DNA from: Lotus japonicus
Taxonomy: Eukaryota > Streptophyta > Magnoliopsida > Fabales > Fabaceae
Assembly: GCF_012489685.1 (NCBI RefSeq)
Contig: NC_080043.1
Location: 15,866,223 to 15,930,222 of the forward strand
Reading direction: 5' to 3'
Length of the DNA: 64,000 nucleotides
Position numbers and translations under genes: made by a program. Under the pieces are notes generated by a model. The model did no database searches. It was given only the letters and a program-made list of their open reading frames with translations, and was not told the DNA's origin. Position 1 is the first letter of the stretch; every line of letters begins with the position of its first letter. Shown here one piece after another: positions 46,122 through 58,039 of the stretch.

Positions 46122-46935
46122 TGTAACACCCCGATTTCCAGGTGTCACTTTAGTAACCAAAAGTAAACTCTACGCGGAAAACAGGTAATTTTTTTTTTTT
46201 TCGTTTGATTCCTTTAAATCAAGCAATAGAAAATAAAGACATAACCCAACAACTAAACTAACCAAAATACATCAAATATAGACGTGTACAGCCTCAGCTG
46301 CACTTCCACGTCACGCGCACTCGCAGTGACTCCAAAGTAGTGTGCCCGTAGGAAAATATATACAAAACCAGAAGTGTAAGTGAGAAAATTATAATTACAA
46401 CCCACAAGGAGAAAGTCGGCCTCAAAACGGCCTAAGCAAAGACCCCTATGGTCCGACTGACTCACTGTGATCCCTCAGGAAGAGAACCACACAAAAAGTC
46501 ATGCGTCGGGAACCTACCCTGTTCCAAAAGCAAAACGAATCAGAGCTCTACACAAAACATGACGCCTGCCTAAACCTACCCTCCCAGTACCAAGTCCACA
46601 GCTAACTGAAGTTGGCAAGTTGAAACTCAGCTCCATGCGTCGTAGAACTCCTTTCGTCAGATGTTCACGCTCGTCAGTCCGGTCCTCCATGACCCTTCCC
46701 CGGTACGTCGTCCGATGACCCACAAGATAGATCACCCAAGCGGTGGGGCATGACGGTCCACCAACTCATACCTGATCCCCCCCGAGGGAGAGACCATCGA
46801 AACCCAATCCACCGTCGACATCTGGCAGCAGGCCGACCGCCCAAACACAAACATGAAACCAAAGCCAAGGCGCTAGGGTCAACTCACGGAAATAAGTAGA
46901 TATACACTCAACATGTGATATGGGGTATAGATATA

Positions 46936-46940
46936 TATGT

Positions 46941-46996
<56 letters not shown>
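46936..46996. repeat. (TA)n microsatellite in LTR copy B
   Basis: About 28 TA units. A shorter TA stretch is found at the equivalent place in LTR copy C (about 53965-53990). Confidence 0.93.
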
Positions 46997-46998
<2 letters not shown>

Positions 46999-47084
46999 AA
47001 TCCTAGCATGTTATTGGCTCTAACAATGCTTCAATAAATCAGACAGCACACGATTCCAGTCAGAATGAGTGTATGCGTGAAATG

Positions 47085-47760
47085 CAATCATGATCCGGAT
47101 TGTGACGCGTTCCCGTTCGCCACAAGTGAAGCATTCCCGTTCTTCACTATGGATGAACCATTCCCGTTATTCATCCTGGATGAACCATTCCCGTTATTCA
47201 TCCTTGGTGAACCATTCCCGTTATTCACCGTATGATGAACCATTCCCGTTATTCATCATTAATGCAGTGGTGAACCATTCCCGTTATTCACCATGAGATG
47301 CACAGGTGAACCATTCCCGTTATTCACCCGATTGATGCAATATGGTTAGCCAAACATCGAATCGTCCTCACCACATAAGTGTTTAGCTCAAACCCAAACT
47401 CAAACAAACCCAAGAGTTAGTGTCGGTCAATACAACACAACTCGGAGTAAGTGTCGGTCAATACAACACAACTCCACCAACAAGAGTACACAAAGGTCTA
47501 GTGTCGGTCAATACAACACAGCCTAAACTACAAGAGCACTAAGTGTCGGTCAATACAACACAACTCGGAGTTAGTGTCGGTCAATACATAACAACTCCAA
47601 CAACAAAACCCAAAATCAAAGCCAGAGTCAGTGTCGGTCAATACAACACGACTCGGAGTTAGTGTCGGTCAATACAACACAACTCCCACCACAAAACCCA
47701 CAAGCAAAGCCCAGAGTCTGTGCCGGTCAATACAGCACAACTCGAACAACACTCCCAAGA
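47085..47760. repeat. Two tandem arrays inside LTR copy B
   Basis: Array 1 (47100-47335): GAACCATTCCCGTTATTCAT units at about 25-33-bp spacing. Array 2 (47415-47750): AGTGTCGGTCAATACAACAC units at about 30-56-bp spacing, about 8 copies. Neither matches the arrays of the other LTR copies. Confidence 0.88.
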
Positions 47761-49889
47761 GTACTAGAGTACTCGGTGACTTTCAATCATCACCATAGCT
47801 CACCTTAAAGGCTTTCCCCAACTCCAACAACTCTCCAAACCCACAACAAAAGTCGACTTTTCCCCGTCTTTCGCAATCATTTTCTCCTTTAGGTTCCCTA
47901 TAATTATTCGTTTAGTAAAAACGTTTCGAATTGGATTAGTCAGGTTATGAGTTTATTTCTCAAAGTCTAAGTCTCCCAAAGTCTCTAGTTTTCGAAATTC
48001 TAATCAATCTAATTTTCCAAAAACCCTCCAAAAGAAGTTTTCCCGGGGAAAGTCTAAGTAAACCAACGAATACCAGCAAATGGCTAAGTCTCAAACCTCT
48101 CGTTCGAACTTGCCTAGGGTTGTTCATCCAACCCGAAATATCAAAGATCACCAGATCAATGAATCTCCACTCCGAAGTCGCGTCAAAACGCACAATCCAA
48201 CAATATCACAATATCACAAGTTATGGAAAAACATCATAACATCAGCTCATCATCATAATCAATATCAGATAAAGCATAAGTCGAATTTATCGACGCCTAT
48301 CATGCAATCATAGCTAATATGTAAGTTGCCCTAACCTCGAGCTGATCCAGTCTCGTAATCAAAGTTTTCTTCAAGCAAATGCTCTGAATATTCCAAAGTT
48401 TCGTCAACTGAACCTCGGAGAAAAACAAAGCAGAATCCAAACAAAATCGATTAGTTCGATCGCAAAACAACACATAAACGATAGACAAAGCATTAAAGCT
48501 TTAGAATACGACAATCGGTTACGAAAAGACAAGTTTTCGAAAACGAAAACTCCCCCCCACTGATATAGCCCACGGCCAGAAAGGAAAAAGAGCTTCGGCT
48601 CTTTTTCTTCAATCAAATCTGTTCACAAGGTAGTTTTAGGGTAAAACTAAGGCAAAGAAACTGTCGGAACAATTTTCGGACAATCGGATCAAAATACGGC
48701 CGTTCAGGGGCGTTTTGGTCCAAAATAAAAGCTCAAAACCTCAAAGTTATCAGTTCGGAAAACAAATTTGACAGCAATGATCCTAACGACATCCGTGACA
48801 ACAAATCCTAAAGGCACGAAGTCAGATTACGTCTTTTCGAAATGTGAGACAAAAGGGGTTTTGAAACAGTTTTTCAGATCCTTGACAGCTCGATCGCAAT
48901 CGGCGATTACTGACAGAGGTTTTAGACTCTTGGGAACCTAGGGAACAAACCCCAACCAAGAAATCAGAGAAATCGGACAGTTTTACAAAAAGCTCAAAAC
49001 TGTGAGCACAGAAACGACTTCAGAAACACAGTAGAAACAGTAATCAGAGGTAAGAATCATGCTAGTTACCTCAGTACCTAGAAGTAGGGACGAACTGCAC
49101 GAAGATTGGTCAAGTTTTCGCGAAAAATCTTCTCCCCCAAGCTCTCCTCAAACTCGCGGCTTTGATGGTGTGGAAATGAAGATATTTTTTATTTTCGAGC
49201 TATTTATAGGCAGGTGAAATCGCGGGAAAATGAAAATTTCGCGATTCCGATTTTTGCAGCACGTTCACCAATGAATTCTAAGAGAGATTATGGCGTCAGA
49301 ATTCCAGAACTCAAAACAAATCTCAGACATTTGGGAAAAACGATATCTAAAATCCCAAAAGCGGTGTAAGTTAATCTGTCCCGAAAAACTACTTTTTGCT
49401 GTGATTGTCAGACGACAAAACTTCCTTCTGAAGAAAGATTGGAAACGTCGAAACAAATCTGGTAACGCGGACGGAAACTTTGTTAGAAGTCCCGAATAGA
49501 AAAAGTCTTCATCCATAGCTCGAATCTAGGGTTTCGAAGCAAAGAAATTAGCGTCGTCGGACTTCCGAAAAGTGAATACTATCGTGCGTACAGTCCAGGG
49601 TTCTGAAATGAAACGCTGGTCGAAGGAAAAATAAAGAGAACCTTTAAATTTTCCAAGGATTTGAAATCTCACTTAAAACGTTGCTTTAAAAGCGAAATAG
49701 CCGATTCTGGACACGCTCGCCATAAGGCAGGTGTGCAGATGGCTCGCACTAATTCCTGAAACGACTACGCAACATTCCTCAAGCAATTCCTGAACTTTCT
49801 TCTTCATTAATCTTCCTCAAACATCAAACTCCTGTCACGCTTACACTGATTCTACGCGTGAGTCAGAAATTAACTTGTTCTGTAAATCC

Positions 49890-51044
49890 AGTTCTTAAAG
49901 CAGTAAATTTCAAAGATTGGTTTTGGTTGATTGAGACAAAAGATTTGCAAAAGAGCAATGATGAATAAGTTGTGAAAAATAAATAATGAAAAATTGCCTT
50001 GGGTTTTTGATCATCTAATCCATTTTAGTCCACCTATCCTATGCATGTGAAACCTTGATTTAACTCTTGTTGTTATAGCCTATGTACTTACTAGTTGATT
50101 CCTCACAAAAGTAATTCTCTCAAACTGAAAGATAAGCCCAATTCCTTGTGTACTTAAACATTCATAAGAGGTATGATAGCATGGATATTCAGGCCAACAA
50201 AACCCTACCCTCACTCTATGCCTAGAAGCAAGTATAGAAGGATCTATTCCAATTCATGTCCCTAAATCATAACAAATTTCCATTTGATTATAATCTAGCC
50301 TATAGCAAAGGTGCACCAAAGCTAAGCATGCAATAAGGAATTGAAATACAAGATTGAATCAAGACTCATGCCTAGAGATAGGATTTAACAAACTAAAATT
50401 TCATAGAATCTCTTAACCCAAAGGAAAAAGTAGACTAGCCACTCATGGCTAGTGAATTCATAAAGAAAATGTAAGGAAAACCTGAGAAAGAATACAAGTT
50501 GGAAGCCTCCCTTGGCCCCAAAGTTCTCCTCAGCTCTAAAACTTGATCAAAAATGAGTGAAATGTCCAAATGTATCAAAGAAATTGGCCTAAGCCTTATT
50601 TATAGGCAAATTACACGAGACTGGGCGCTCAGGCGCCAATTCAGAGCGCCTGAGCGCCAATTGCATGTTGAAAAACATGCCTCTGGACCCTATTGGCGCC
50701 TAGGCGCCCATTCCCAGCGCCTAGGCGCTTAAGCTCGCCTGAAAATGACTTTTTGGCTTCTGAAACTCCTCTTTTCAATCCTCTTTAAGTTCTTCATCAA
50801 TTCCATGCTTCTTGGCCTTCTTTCTCCTTCAGTTTCTGCTCTCCAAACCTAACCAACAAGTCAAGGAAGATTCTAGAAGCTCCAAGAGCTCATTAGCACA
50901 AGAGGTCCTTCATAAAACACAACAAAACCATGCAAGTCATAAACTTTACTTAAAATGCAAGAAAACTCCCTATAAAACTACTAAATTACCAAAACAAAAT
51001 AAAGACTAAAGAAAAGATAAAAATGCATGAGAATGCATGAAACA
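49890..51044 (-). repeat. Athila 3' LTR, first part (truncated)
   Basis: Nearly identical to 60884-62025 in the 5' LTR; by eye only a few differences per kilobase, such as one A more in a run near 50672. It lacks the segment equivalent to 60784-60883. It continues at 54586-54661 after the inserted solo LTR. The open frame at 50812-51009 has an equal counterpart at 61804-62001 and is LTR sequence, not a gene. Confidence 0.88.
50625..50740. repeat. GGCGCC/GGCGCT palindrome cluster in the Athila LTR
   Basis: Repeated GGCGCC-type palindromes (GCGCTCAGGCGCC, ATTGGCGCCTAGGCGCC, AGCGCCTAGGCGCT) stand out in AT-rich DNA. The same cluster is in the 5' LTR (about 61615-61730), and a related one lies at 57795-57880. 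Confidence 0.8.
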
Positions 51045-54000
51045 TGTAAGACCCAAGTTTTTAAGCTTAGAATAAGTGGAAGAGATTTCCATTTACGATT
51101 AGGCTTGATGTATCGTGAAAGGAAACCTGAACAAGAGTTTACCAAATGAAATAAATTTATGAAGGAGAAAGTTCAGGAAAAGTCAAAGGATCGTATCGAA
51201 GTCGATAAAAGTTATAGCACGATCGTTTTACGCTTAAACCTAGGTCAGAAACCCTAGTATATAGCTAATTTTCACTTTTAGGCACGACGGAAGTTAATTC
51301 CAAAAATCTTTAGAGAAATGTTAGAACTTATCTTTTTCCATATATCACAATCGTTTCGAGGCGAAACTCTAGGATCTACGAACGTCCGATTCCAATCATC
51401 GGAAGTTTGCCGAAACCGAATCTCTGGTATTTCAAAACCCTAGAATTTCTCGACGATGAAGACTTTTTCTATTCAGAGCTTCAAATGAATATTCTACACG
51501 CGTACACCCATTTCTCTTGATGATTTCAATCTTTCTTCCGAAGGAAGTTTTCCATTCCGACATTCGATGCAAAAAGCAACTTATCGGGTAAAATAGTTTT
51601 ATACCGACTATGCTTTAGTTGCCAAAAATACAAAGAGACCTCATTTTAGTTTTGGAATTCTTTCGCCAAAACATATCTATTAATTCACGGAGTATGACGC
51701 CGGAAAAATCAGATTCGCGAAACTTTCATTTTCCCGCGAATTTCCAACCTTTATATATAGCAAAGAAAGGAAGAAAAACTCAAATTTTCCTCCATTTTCT
51801 TCATCAAGGCCGCGAGTTCTACAAGGGAGGGAGAAGAGAAGATTTTCTTCATCGTTTGCTTGATCGTCGATCAATCAGTTGCTATTTCAAGGCTTCGAGG
51901 TATAGTCGCTAATCCTTACCTCTGATCGCTTTTTCCATAGCTTTTCTGTAGAGTTTTCTGAGCGGATAGTTTATGGGTTTTTGCAAAACTATCCTGAATC
52001 TTTCATTTCTGATTCTAAATCTCTTCCTTATGCGCCCAAGATCACTTCTGCCGGGTTAGATTTTCCGTTATGTCGCCGGAATTCCGCCGGAATCAATTTT
52101 AGCCTAAAATACCCATTTTTGGAGTTTTTGGAGTAAAGCTTCAACCTTTAGGCTAAAAACTATCGCCTTAGCTTAGTGTTAGTAGGATTAGTTGTCATAA
52201 ACGTCGTTAGTAACGTCCCTGCAAAATTTGGTTTTTGGGATTTCAGTTTTGAAATTTCTAAGTTAAAAATCATGACCAAAATACCCCTGCGACAGTTTTT
52301 GATCCGATAATTTTTCCGAGTTCAGAATACCCTTAGTTACGGCTAATGAAAGCATAGGAACCAAGTTTGATCGAAGAAAAATCGAGCCCCACAATTGTGA
52401 AAAGTGGCCGAGCCCTATAGAGAAGGAGGGGGAAAATTCCTTTTCCGAAAACTTGTCCTTTCGCGCTAGATTATCGTACCTCGGAGTATGAACTACTTCG
52501 TGTAACCTTAGTGAGCATTGATAGCTTAGTTTCCGATAGATTTTGATAGAATTCTGTGGTTTTACTTTAAAGGTTCTTTTGAAGAATTTCCTGAAGATCA
52601 AGGAGCTCATTGTGAAGGAACGTTTGAGGAGAACGCTGGAATAACTAGAGGTAAGGGCAACTTACCTTCCTAGCTAATGCTTTAGGTGTCGACGCATTCG
52701 ACTTGATTTACTGTTTATGCACTTGTTTGTGTATGATTGGGAAAATGTTTTCTGAGGCTTCGGCTGACAATGTAGATGATGCATCTACTACTATGTTTTT
52801 GAGATTGACTTACATGCTATGTGCTATGTGGGTAATCTAGGATGTGTGGTGCATGATTTATATGCTAAGTGCTACGTGTTTAGTCTGAGATGTATTGTTA
52901 TATGACATGTTTGATGACGGTGATGATTTAAACTATGTCTTGTACTCATATCTGTGATTCTGAGTAGTGAGAATAGCGGGCAGGTCATGCCGATTTTATT
53001 TTGAGAGTTTTGAGAAAGTTCGATAGGACGAATGAGATTCGGGCCTTGTTATGGTTTTTCATGGATCGAGACATTCTCTGGAGTCATTTGGGATTTGGAG
53101 ATCCCGGGAACTTATAAGATTCGCGATAAGATTAAAAGGATATTATTTTGTGAAGAGAACTCATAAGACCTTAAACAACCTCTAAATCTTTAAGTAATGA
53201 TAATAATCTCGAAGGAAGCTTAGGAGTCGAATCTTAGTTTTGGAAAACGAGAAGTGTCGTCGGATCCAAGTGTTGAGATATTGAGAGGTTTTGAGTATGT
53301 TGATACTCTTGTGCTCTGGGAGCAGTTGTGTTGTTGGGCTATCTGAGAGATAAGCCGGGAAACGGGTAGTTTCCGAGCATGTTGATGCTCTTTGCTCGTT
53401 GAGCAGTGTTGACCATCGGATAGAGATGAGTCGGATGATTTGGAGATCATCATGAGATACAGTTTATGCCTTCGGGTACAGTTTATGCCTTCGGGTACAG
53501 TTTATGCCTTCGGGTACAGTTTATACCTTCGGGTACAGTTTATGCCTTCGGGTAATTCAGACATCGACGGGGGATATGATCGACCGTGAGGTTAGGATCG
53601 ACCTGTTGATTGTCGGGCATAGCGGAGGGAAAAGTCGACCCGCAGGGTTAGGACTGATCCGGCTATGTCAAGGTTGTAAGTGACACTCGGGGGTTATGGT
53701 CGACACAATGCCAGTGTTAGGACCGACTCAAACGTGTCCAGCCTATTCTTTCTGGAACCGTCGAGAGTGACGTTGCATTGACATATCATGCACTCTAATT
53801 GTATCGTTATGTGTTTTGACGAGTTGATGTTGATAAACATCGTTATGTGTTTTGATGAGTAGATGTTGATAGATATCGTTATGTGCTTTGATGATGGAAT
53901 TGTACTAGAGTGTTGATAACATGCTATGTTTAAACCTTAGGGTAGACAATGCAGAACTTATATGTATATAGACAACATATATATATATACCCCTTATACT

Positions 54001-54580
54001 TTATCTGGTGTCTTGTATTCTCTATCCTATATTCCGTAAGTTGACCCTTGCACGTGCTACCTGTGTTTGGGGGGCTATGTATGCCCTTTTTGTCAGATGT
54101 CGTTGGTGGATTCTTTCGTGATTCCTCGTCGTTCGGGGAAGACCCGGAGCGAAATGACTACTATTGAGCCTTCGACGTGGACCCGGACTTCATGCATGAC
54201 CAGATGGGAGTCGATGATGGAAGTATGGGGGATGGGTGATTAGAGTCTATTAAGGTTGGGTGTTAGTGTCCTAGCTCGGACTTATTCTTATTTCTGAGGG
54301 CTTGTGTTGCTGACACTTGACCTAACATTTTGGGATTGTACATTTTGCCTACGGGCGTTACACTTTTCTACTTTCCTTCATTGGAGGTTACTCGTGACGA
54401 GGTCGCTATTTACAGCGGGGGATGCTATATATATTGTATATTAGTTCTGTTGCCTTTCGCATTTGGGCTTTATTTAATTCAGTCTTGTCTTAGTTATTAT
54501 CAAAAAAAAATATTTACGTTTTTCCGCATTAAGTTTACTTTTGGTTACTAAAGTGACGCCACCGAAATCGGGGTGTTACA
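51045..54580 (+). mobile_element. Solo LTR of the Tekay-type family (copy C, 3.54 kb) with 5-bp TSD
   Basis: A complete LTR from TGTAAGACCCAAG to CGGGGTGTTACA, in plus orientation, lies inside the Athila 3' LTR. Perfect 5-bp repeats AAACA flank it at 51040-51044 and 54581-54585. The absence of internal sequence plus an intact duplication shows LTR-LTR recombination after insertion. A TATA-like TATATATA is at 51752-51759. Confidence 0.93.
53460..53555. repeat. 19-bp tandem array in LTR copy C (5 copies)
   Basis: The unit AGTTTATGCCTTCGGGTAC is repeated five times nearly perfectly (one copy reads ATACC). Confidence 0.95.
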
Positions 54581-54585
54581 AAACA

Positions 54586-54661
54586 CTACATGAGACTCGA
54601 CAAAAAGACTCAAAACACACAAAGAAATGACCCTAAAAACACTACTAAAATAGGGTCATCA
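54586..54661 (-). repeat. Athila 3' LTR, second part
   Basis: Matches 62038-62112 of the 5' LTR and ends ...TAGGGTCATCA. On the minus strand the LTR thus starts TGATGACCC. Confidence 0.85.
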
Positions 54662-55861
54662 CACCACTATACTCAACGGCAGCTCGCCCTCGAGCGTAAA
54701 TAACACTCGCTTGCCCTCAAGCGCAAGAAATGCTCCCAAACAAGTGCTCACAGCAAGGAATACTTCAAAAAGAAACAGGGGGACAAAGTAATCACAGCTA
54801 GCTCCAAGAGAAAGACCCAACAACCTACCTCATGCCACTTTTGAAAAGAGAAGAGTGTAGAGTCCATTCATGAGAAGCATTTAGATCTACAAATCCTAGG
54901 GTGAGATGTTCATTCAGTGCACTGAGCACACAAGCAAGTTCATAGGTTCTGAATGTCATTCACTCAATAGCAACAAAGATTAAGCATGCACATATTCAAA
55001 GAGACTTCCATAAGGGTTGAAACATTGGCTAGGTAAAGCATGATGGTGGTTGGTCCCTAAGGGAAACTAGGCTTTCAAGCACATTGAGTGTGGTCCTCTT
55101 CTAATAACCCCGGAGCTTACAATACTTTTTTTTTGCACAAGTCTCTTGCACCCACCTTTTCAAACCCTTTTTTCTTTTTCCAACTCCAACTTTTGGTTAG
55201 GAGTTCTTTTTCTTTCTTTTTTTTTACTGTTTTTTTTCTTCTTGTGGCAAGAGACTATTTCTCATTTTTCCAGCTCCATACAACACAACAAGGACCATCA
55301 CTCCCCCAATATTCCAACCAAACATCCGCCCCAAAAACTTGGCTACAATAAATTCTCCAATAAGGCTCAAATGGGACAACTAAGGACAATGTTTCAAACA
55401 ACAAATTCAGAATCTCAGGAAATCCTACAAGTCTCAAAAATAAAGCAAGAATCACTAAGCATGCTATGAGCAAAGTCAACGCAAAACCAAGAATTGCAAG
55501 TGAGTCAAGATCCTCCAGAGAATTTTTATGGTGAAGGGTCAAAGATAGACCCTTAATGGACTCACACCGACTCCTTTCTCAAGAGACACTCGGAAGACCG
55601 AAGTCTCCTCCTCTCTTCCCTAAACATGCAATCACTCATCCCCAAAAACAGCAACAAGTATTCACAACAGCATTTTCAAAAACAGCACAAGTAGGGAAGC
55701 AAAACTATAGCTAAAAACAAGCGAGTATAGGGAAGTAAAGACCCAAAAACAAAAAGCTAAGCTAATTAACAATGCATGATAAGAAGAAAAACAAGTCTAT
55801 AAATTGAAAAATATGCTAAAGATGCATGACCTAAACTAAGAGCAGGAATACCTCAACAAAG
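54662..55861. other. Athila 3' internal untranslated region
   Basis: Between the ATHILA ORF and the 3' LTR. On the minus strand it contains CTTGAGGGCAAGCGAG near 54710, like the CTTGAGGGCAAGC seen before Athila 3' LTRs. A T-rich tract lies near 55120-55245. No coding frame supported. Confidence 0.55.
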
Positions 55862-57130
55862 TCACTCCATGGGGTCATGATCACCCCTTCCATCGTCATA
55901 ATCCGGATGAACACTGGCATCATGCATTAAGCTCAAGTCTATCATCCCCTGCTCCAAAGTATTAAAATCCATGGGCCCATTGTACCTGAGGTCTGATGTG
56001 CTACCTCCCCTCCAATGGAGGTCAAGATCCCTGTGTAGGCGATCTTGCCTCAAAAACATCCGCCCGAAAGCGGCCTCCATCCAAGCAGGAGAAGGTTCAG
56101 CACGTGGTGGAGTAACCACCTCATTCACCACCTCAACATTTTCTTCTTCCTCCTCTTCTTCTTCTTCCTCTTCTTCTTCTTCTTCCGCTGGCTCCTCAGG
56201 ATCCTCTTCCTCTTCCTCCTCTTGAGGCATTCTTGCCGTCCATTCTTTATAAAGTTGAGTGATCCTCTCCTTACTGAGCAGAGGTGCCACAGGCAACCTC
56301 TTCTCAATAACATGGACTGGCCTCCTAGATCTGTCCCTCACCGCATGAATCAAAGAGCAAATCAAGTGAGGAAAGATGGGCCGATGCTTGTCTTTACTCC
56401 TGTTGTAGAGGGAATAAATCCGACCAGCAATGATGGTGGCCACATCCATAGGATGGCCTCTCACAATGCAGTAGATGGCAACTATTGTAACCTCTCTAAC
56501 TTCAGTTTTGTTAGAGCTAGGAATGAGGGAATCCTGCAAAAATTCAGCCCAAACTCTAGCCAGCGGCGTCATGTCCTTCCTCCTCACAAAAATAATCTCA
56601 TCATCAACTGCTTCCCAGTCCCGCCCAGGCCTAACAATCACTGCCTTCATGTCTTCCAAAATCTCCGGTGACTTCTCCTCTAAGAGCTCATGATAGGTGG
56701 CCTTCTCGGGGAAAAGCTCCTTCTCTTGGTCCTCCGTGAGGAGACCAAGATGCCTGCGAATGACTGCTGGATTGTAGTCAATCACATCTCCCCTGAACCA
56801 AGATGAATTCACCGGTGGCCTGGACCTGTCCTCTTGATTGTCACAGTAGGTGTTCGCGTAGAACTCTCTAACCATGACCTCACAAGCAAACGGAATGGGG
56901 TTGACCCAATTCTTCCACCTCCTAATCTCCATGGCTTCTTGCATGCCCAAGAGGTCTCTCCTTCCCTCCCGATACAAAACTCCCCGCTCCTTCACACACT
57001 CCTTGTGTGCTAGGTGAGCTCGGTAAAACTCCTCCTTAATCGCTGATAGGAAGTGGGAGCGATCAAAACTCCGGGAGGTAGAGGAAGAAGCTGCAGCTCT
57101 TGCTTTGGCTCTTGCTCTTTTTGCAGGCAT
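55862..57130 (-). CDS. ATHILA ORF (plant transposon protein of Athila elements)
   Basis: 423 aa from the start MPAKRARAKARAAASSSTSR; an in-frame ATG at 57154 adds 8 residues. It resembles the extra ORF of Athila-type elements, of unknown function: YREGRRDLLGMQEAMEIRRW, VREFYANTYCD, SWFRGDVIDYNPAVIRRHLG, REVTIVAIYCIVRGHPMDVA and IIAGRIYSLYNRSKDKHRPI. Then comes a long Glu run (about residues 312-345 from 57154) and an acidic end, DYDDGRGDHDPME. In full-length Athila this ORF lies between pol and the 3' LTR; here it comes directly after gag-protease. The frame is uninterrupted, so the insertion may be young. Confidence 0.82.
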   Translation of the reverse strand: MPAKRARAKARAAASSSTSRSFDRSHFLSAIKEEFYRAHLAHKECVKERGVLYREGRRDLLGMQEAMEIRRWKNWVNPIPFACEVMVREFYANTYCDNQEDRSRPPVNSSWFRGDVIDYNPAVIRRHLGLLTEDQEKELFPEKATYHELLEEKSPEILEDMKAVIVRPGRDWEAVDDEIIFVRRKDMTPLARVWAEFLQDSLIPSSNKTEVREVTIVAIYCIVRGHPMDVATIIAGRIYSLYNRSKDKHRPIFPHLICSLIHAVRDRSRRPVHVIEKRLPVAPLLSKERITQLYKEWTARMPQEEEEEEDPEEPAEEEEEEEEEEEEEEENVEVVNEVVTPPRAEPSPAWMEAAFGRMFLRQDRLHRDLDLHWRGGSTSDLRYNGPMDFNTLEQGMIDLSLMHDASVHPDYDDGRGDHDPME

Positions 57131-58039
57131 CTGCAAAGTTGTTAGCACATACACAAGCCACAGACGTTAGAAATGTTAGTTCAAAAATAAAAAGAAATGA
57201 GAGGAGAAACTTTGTACAAAAACAAAAATAGAACAACCTAAGAGCACCCAACAAGTCTCTTAGTGATCTTGGCAAAGAAAGAAAGAAAGATCACCACAAG
57301 CACTTGCCAAAAATCGACTAAGAGAACCCATTGAGGCATTCTAACAAACACCTTGTAAGCAACAACTAAACTAAACTAATCCACAAAATCCTAACTACCC
57401 ATTCCTCACAAATTCACAACCCCTTTCTAATTAAGCACAAAACCATCCCATAATGAACAAATACTACCCAAACCCCACTTGCACTGGCACAAATTCACTC
57501 ACCCTTACCCAAAAGAAGCATGCATTGCAAAACTCATGAACTATGATGAAGGGAAGTGGAAAATGGAACTTACCTTGACTTGAGAGTGAGTGGGTGCAAG
57601 TGGAAGAGACTTGATGCAATGCAGAACTTTGAAGCAAAAGGAAGAGTCAAAGTGTGTGCAAGTGAGAAATGAGAAGTAGAAATGGGGTTTGGAGAGAGTG
57701 GGGTGCGTTTAAATGAGAGAAATGAGAGTTAAGAGTGGGAAAATGAAAGGTTGGGGTTTTAAAACTCAAAATGTGGGCAATAATACGAACAGGAGCGCTC
57801 GAGCGCTCGAGGGGAATGCTCAGGCGCTCACACCAGTTCCAGAGGCAGTGCCTCTGCCACTAATTGGCGCCTAGGCGCTCAACCCAGTTTTCCACAAAAA
57901 TTTTACTTTTTTTTTTTTTGAAATGAAACACCCAACATACTACAAAATTCAAAGATAAAAAATAACAAAATTAAAAGAATGGGTTGTCTCCCATTTAGCC
58001 CTAGGTTATAGTCCTAGGTGGACTCTCCTTCCGATGGTG
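57131..58039. other. Athila internal spacer where pol would be expected
   Basis: About 0.9 kb with no RT, RNase H or integrase similarity. It contains the GC palindromes at 57795-57880 (GAGCGCTCGAGCGCTCGAGG, TTGGCGCCTAGGCGCT). The sequence on the ATHILA ORF side may be its leader. Confidence 0.6.

Larger units (their letters stand above)
46122..49889 (-). repeat. Tekay-type LTR inserted in pol (copy B)
   Basis: It starts TGTAACACCCCGATTTCC on the plus strand, directly after AAACA, inside the pol frame. It is homologous to copies A, C and D throughout. It stops in CTGTAAATCCAG, just short of the expected ...GTCTTACA end, where the Athila LTR sequence begins. A TATA-like CCTATAAATA (minus strand) lies at 49201-49210. 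It is either a solo LTR or one LTR of a lost element. Confidence 0.82.

Noticed and set aside
50812..51009. Repeated 65-codon open frame (also at 61804-62001)
   Set aside because: Both copies are equivalent parts of the two Athila LTRs and sit on the strand opposite to the element's genes.
56045..56671. 208-codon plus-strand open frame rich in Phe/Leu
   Set aside because: Antisense to the Glu-rich tract of the ATHILA ORF.
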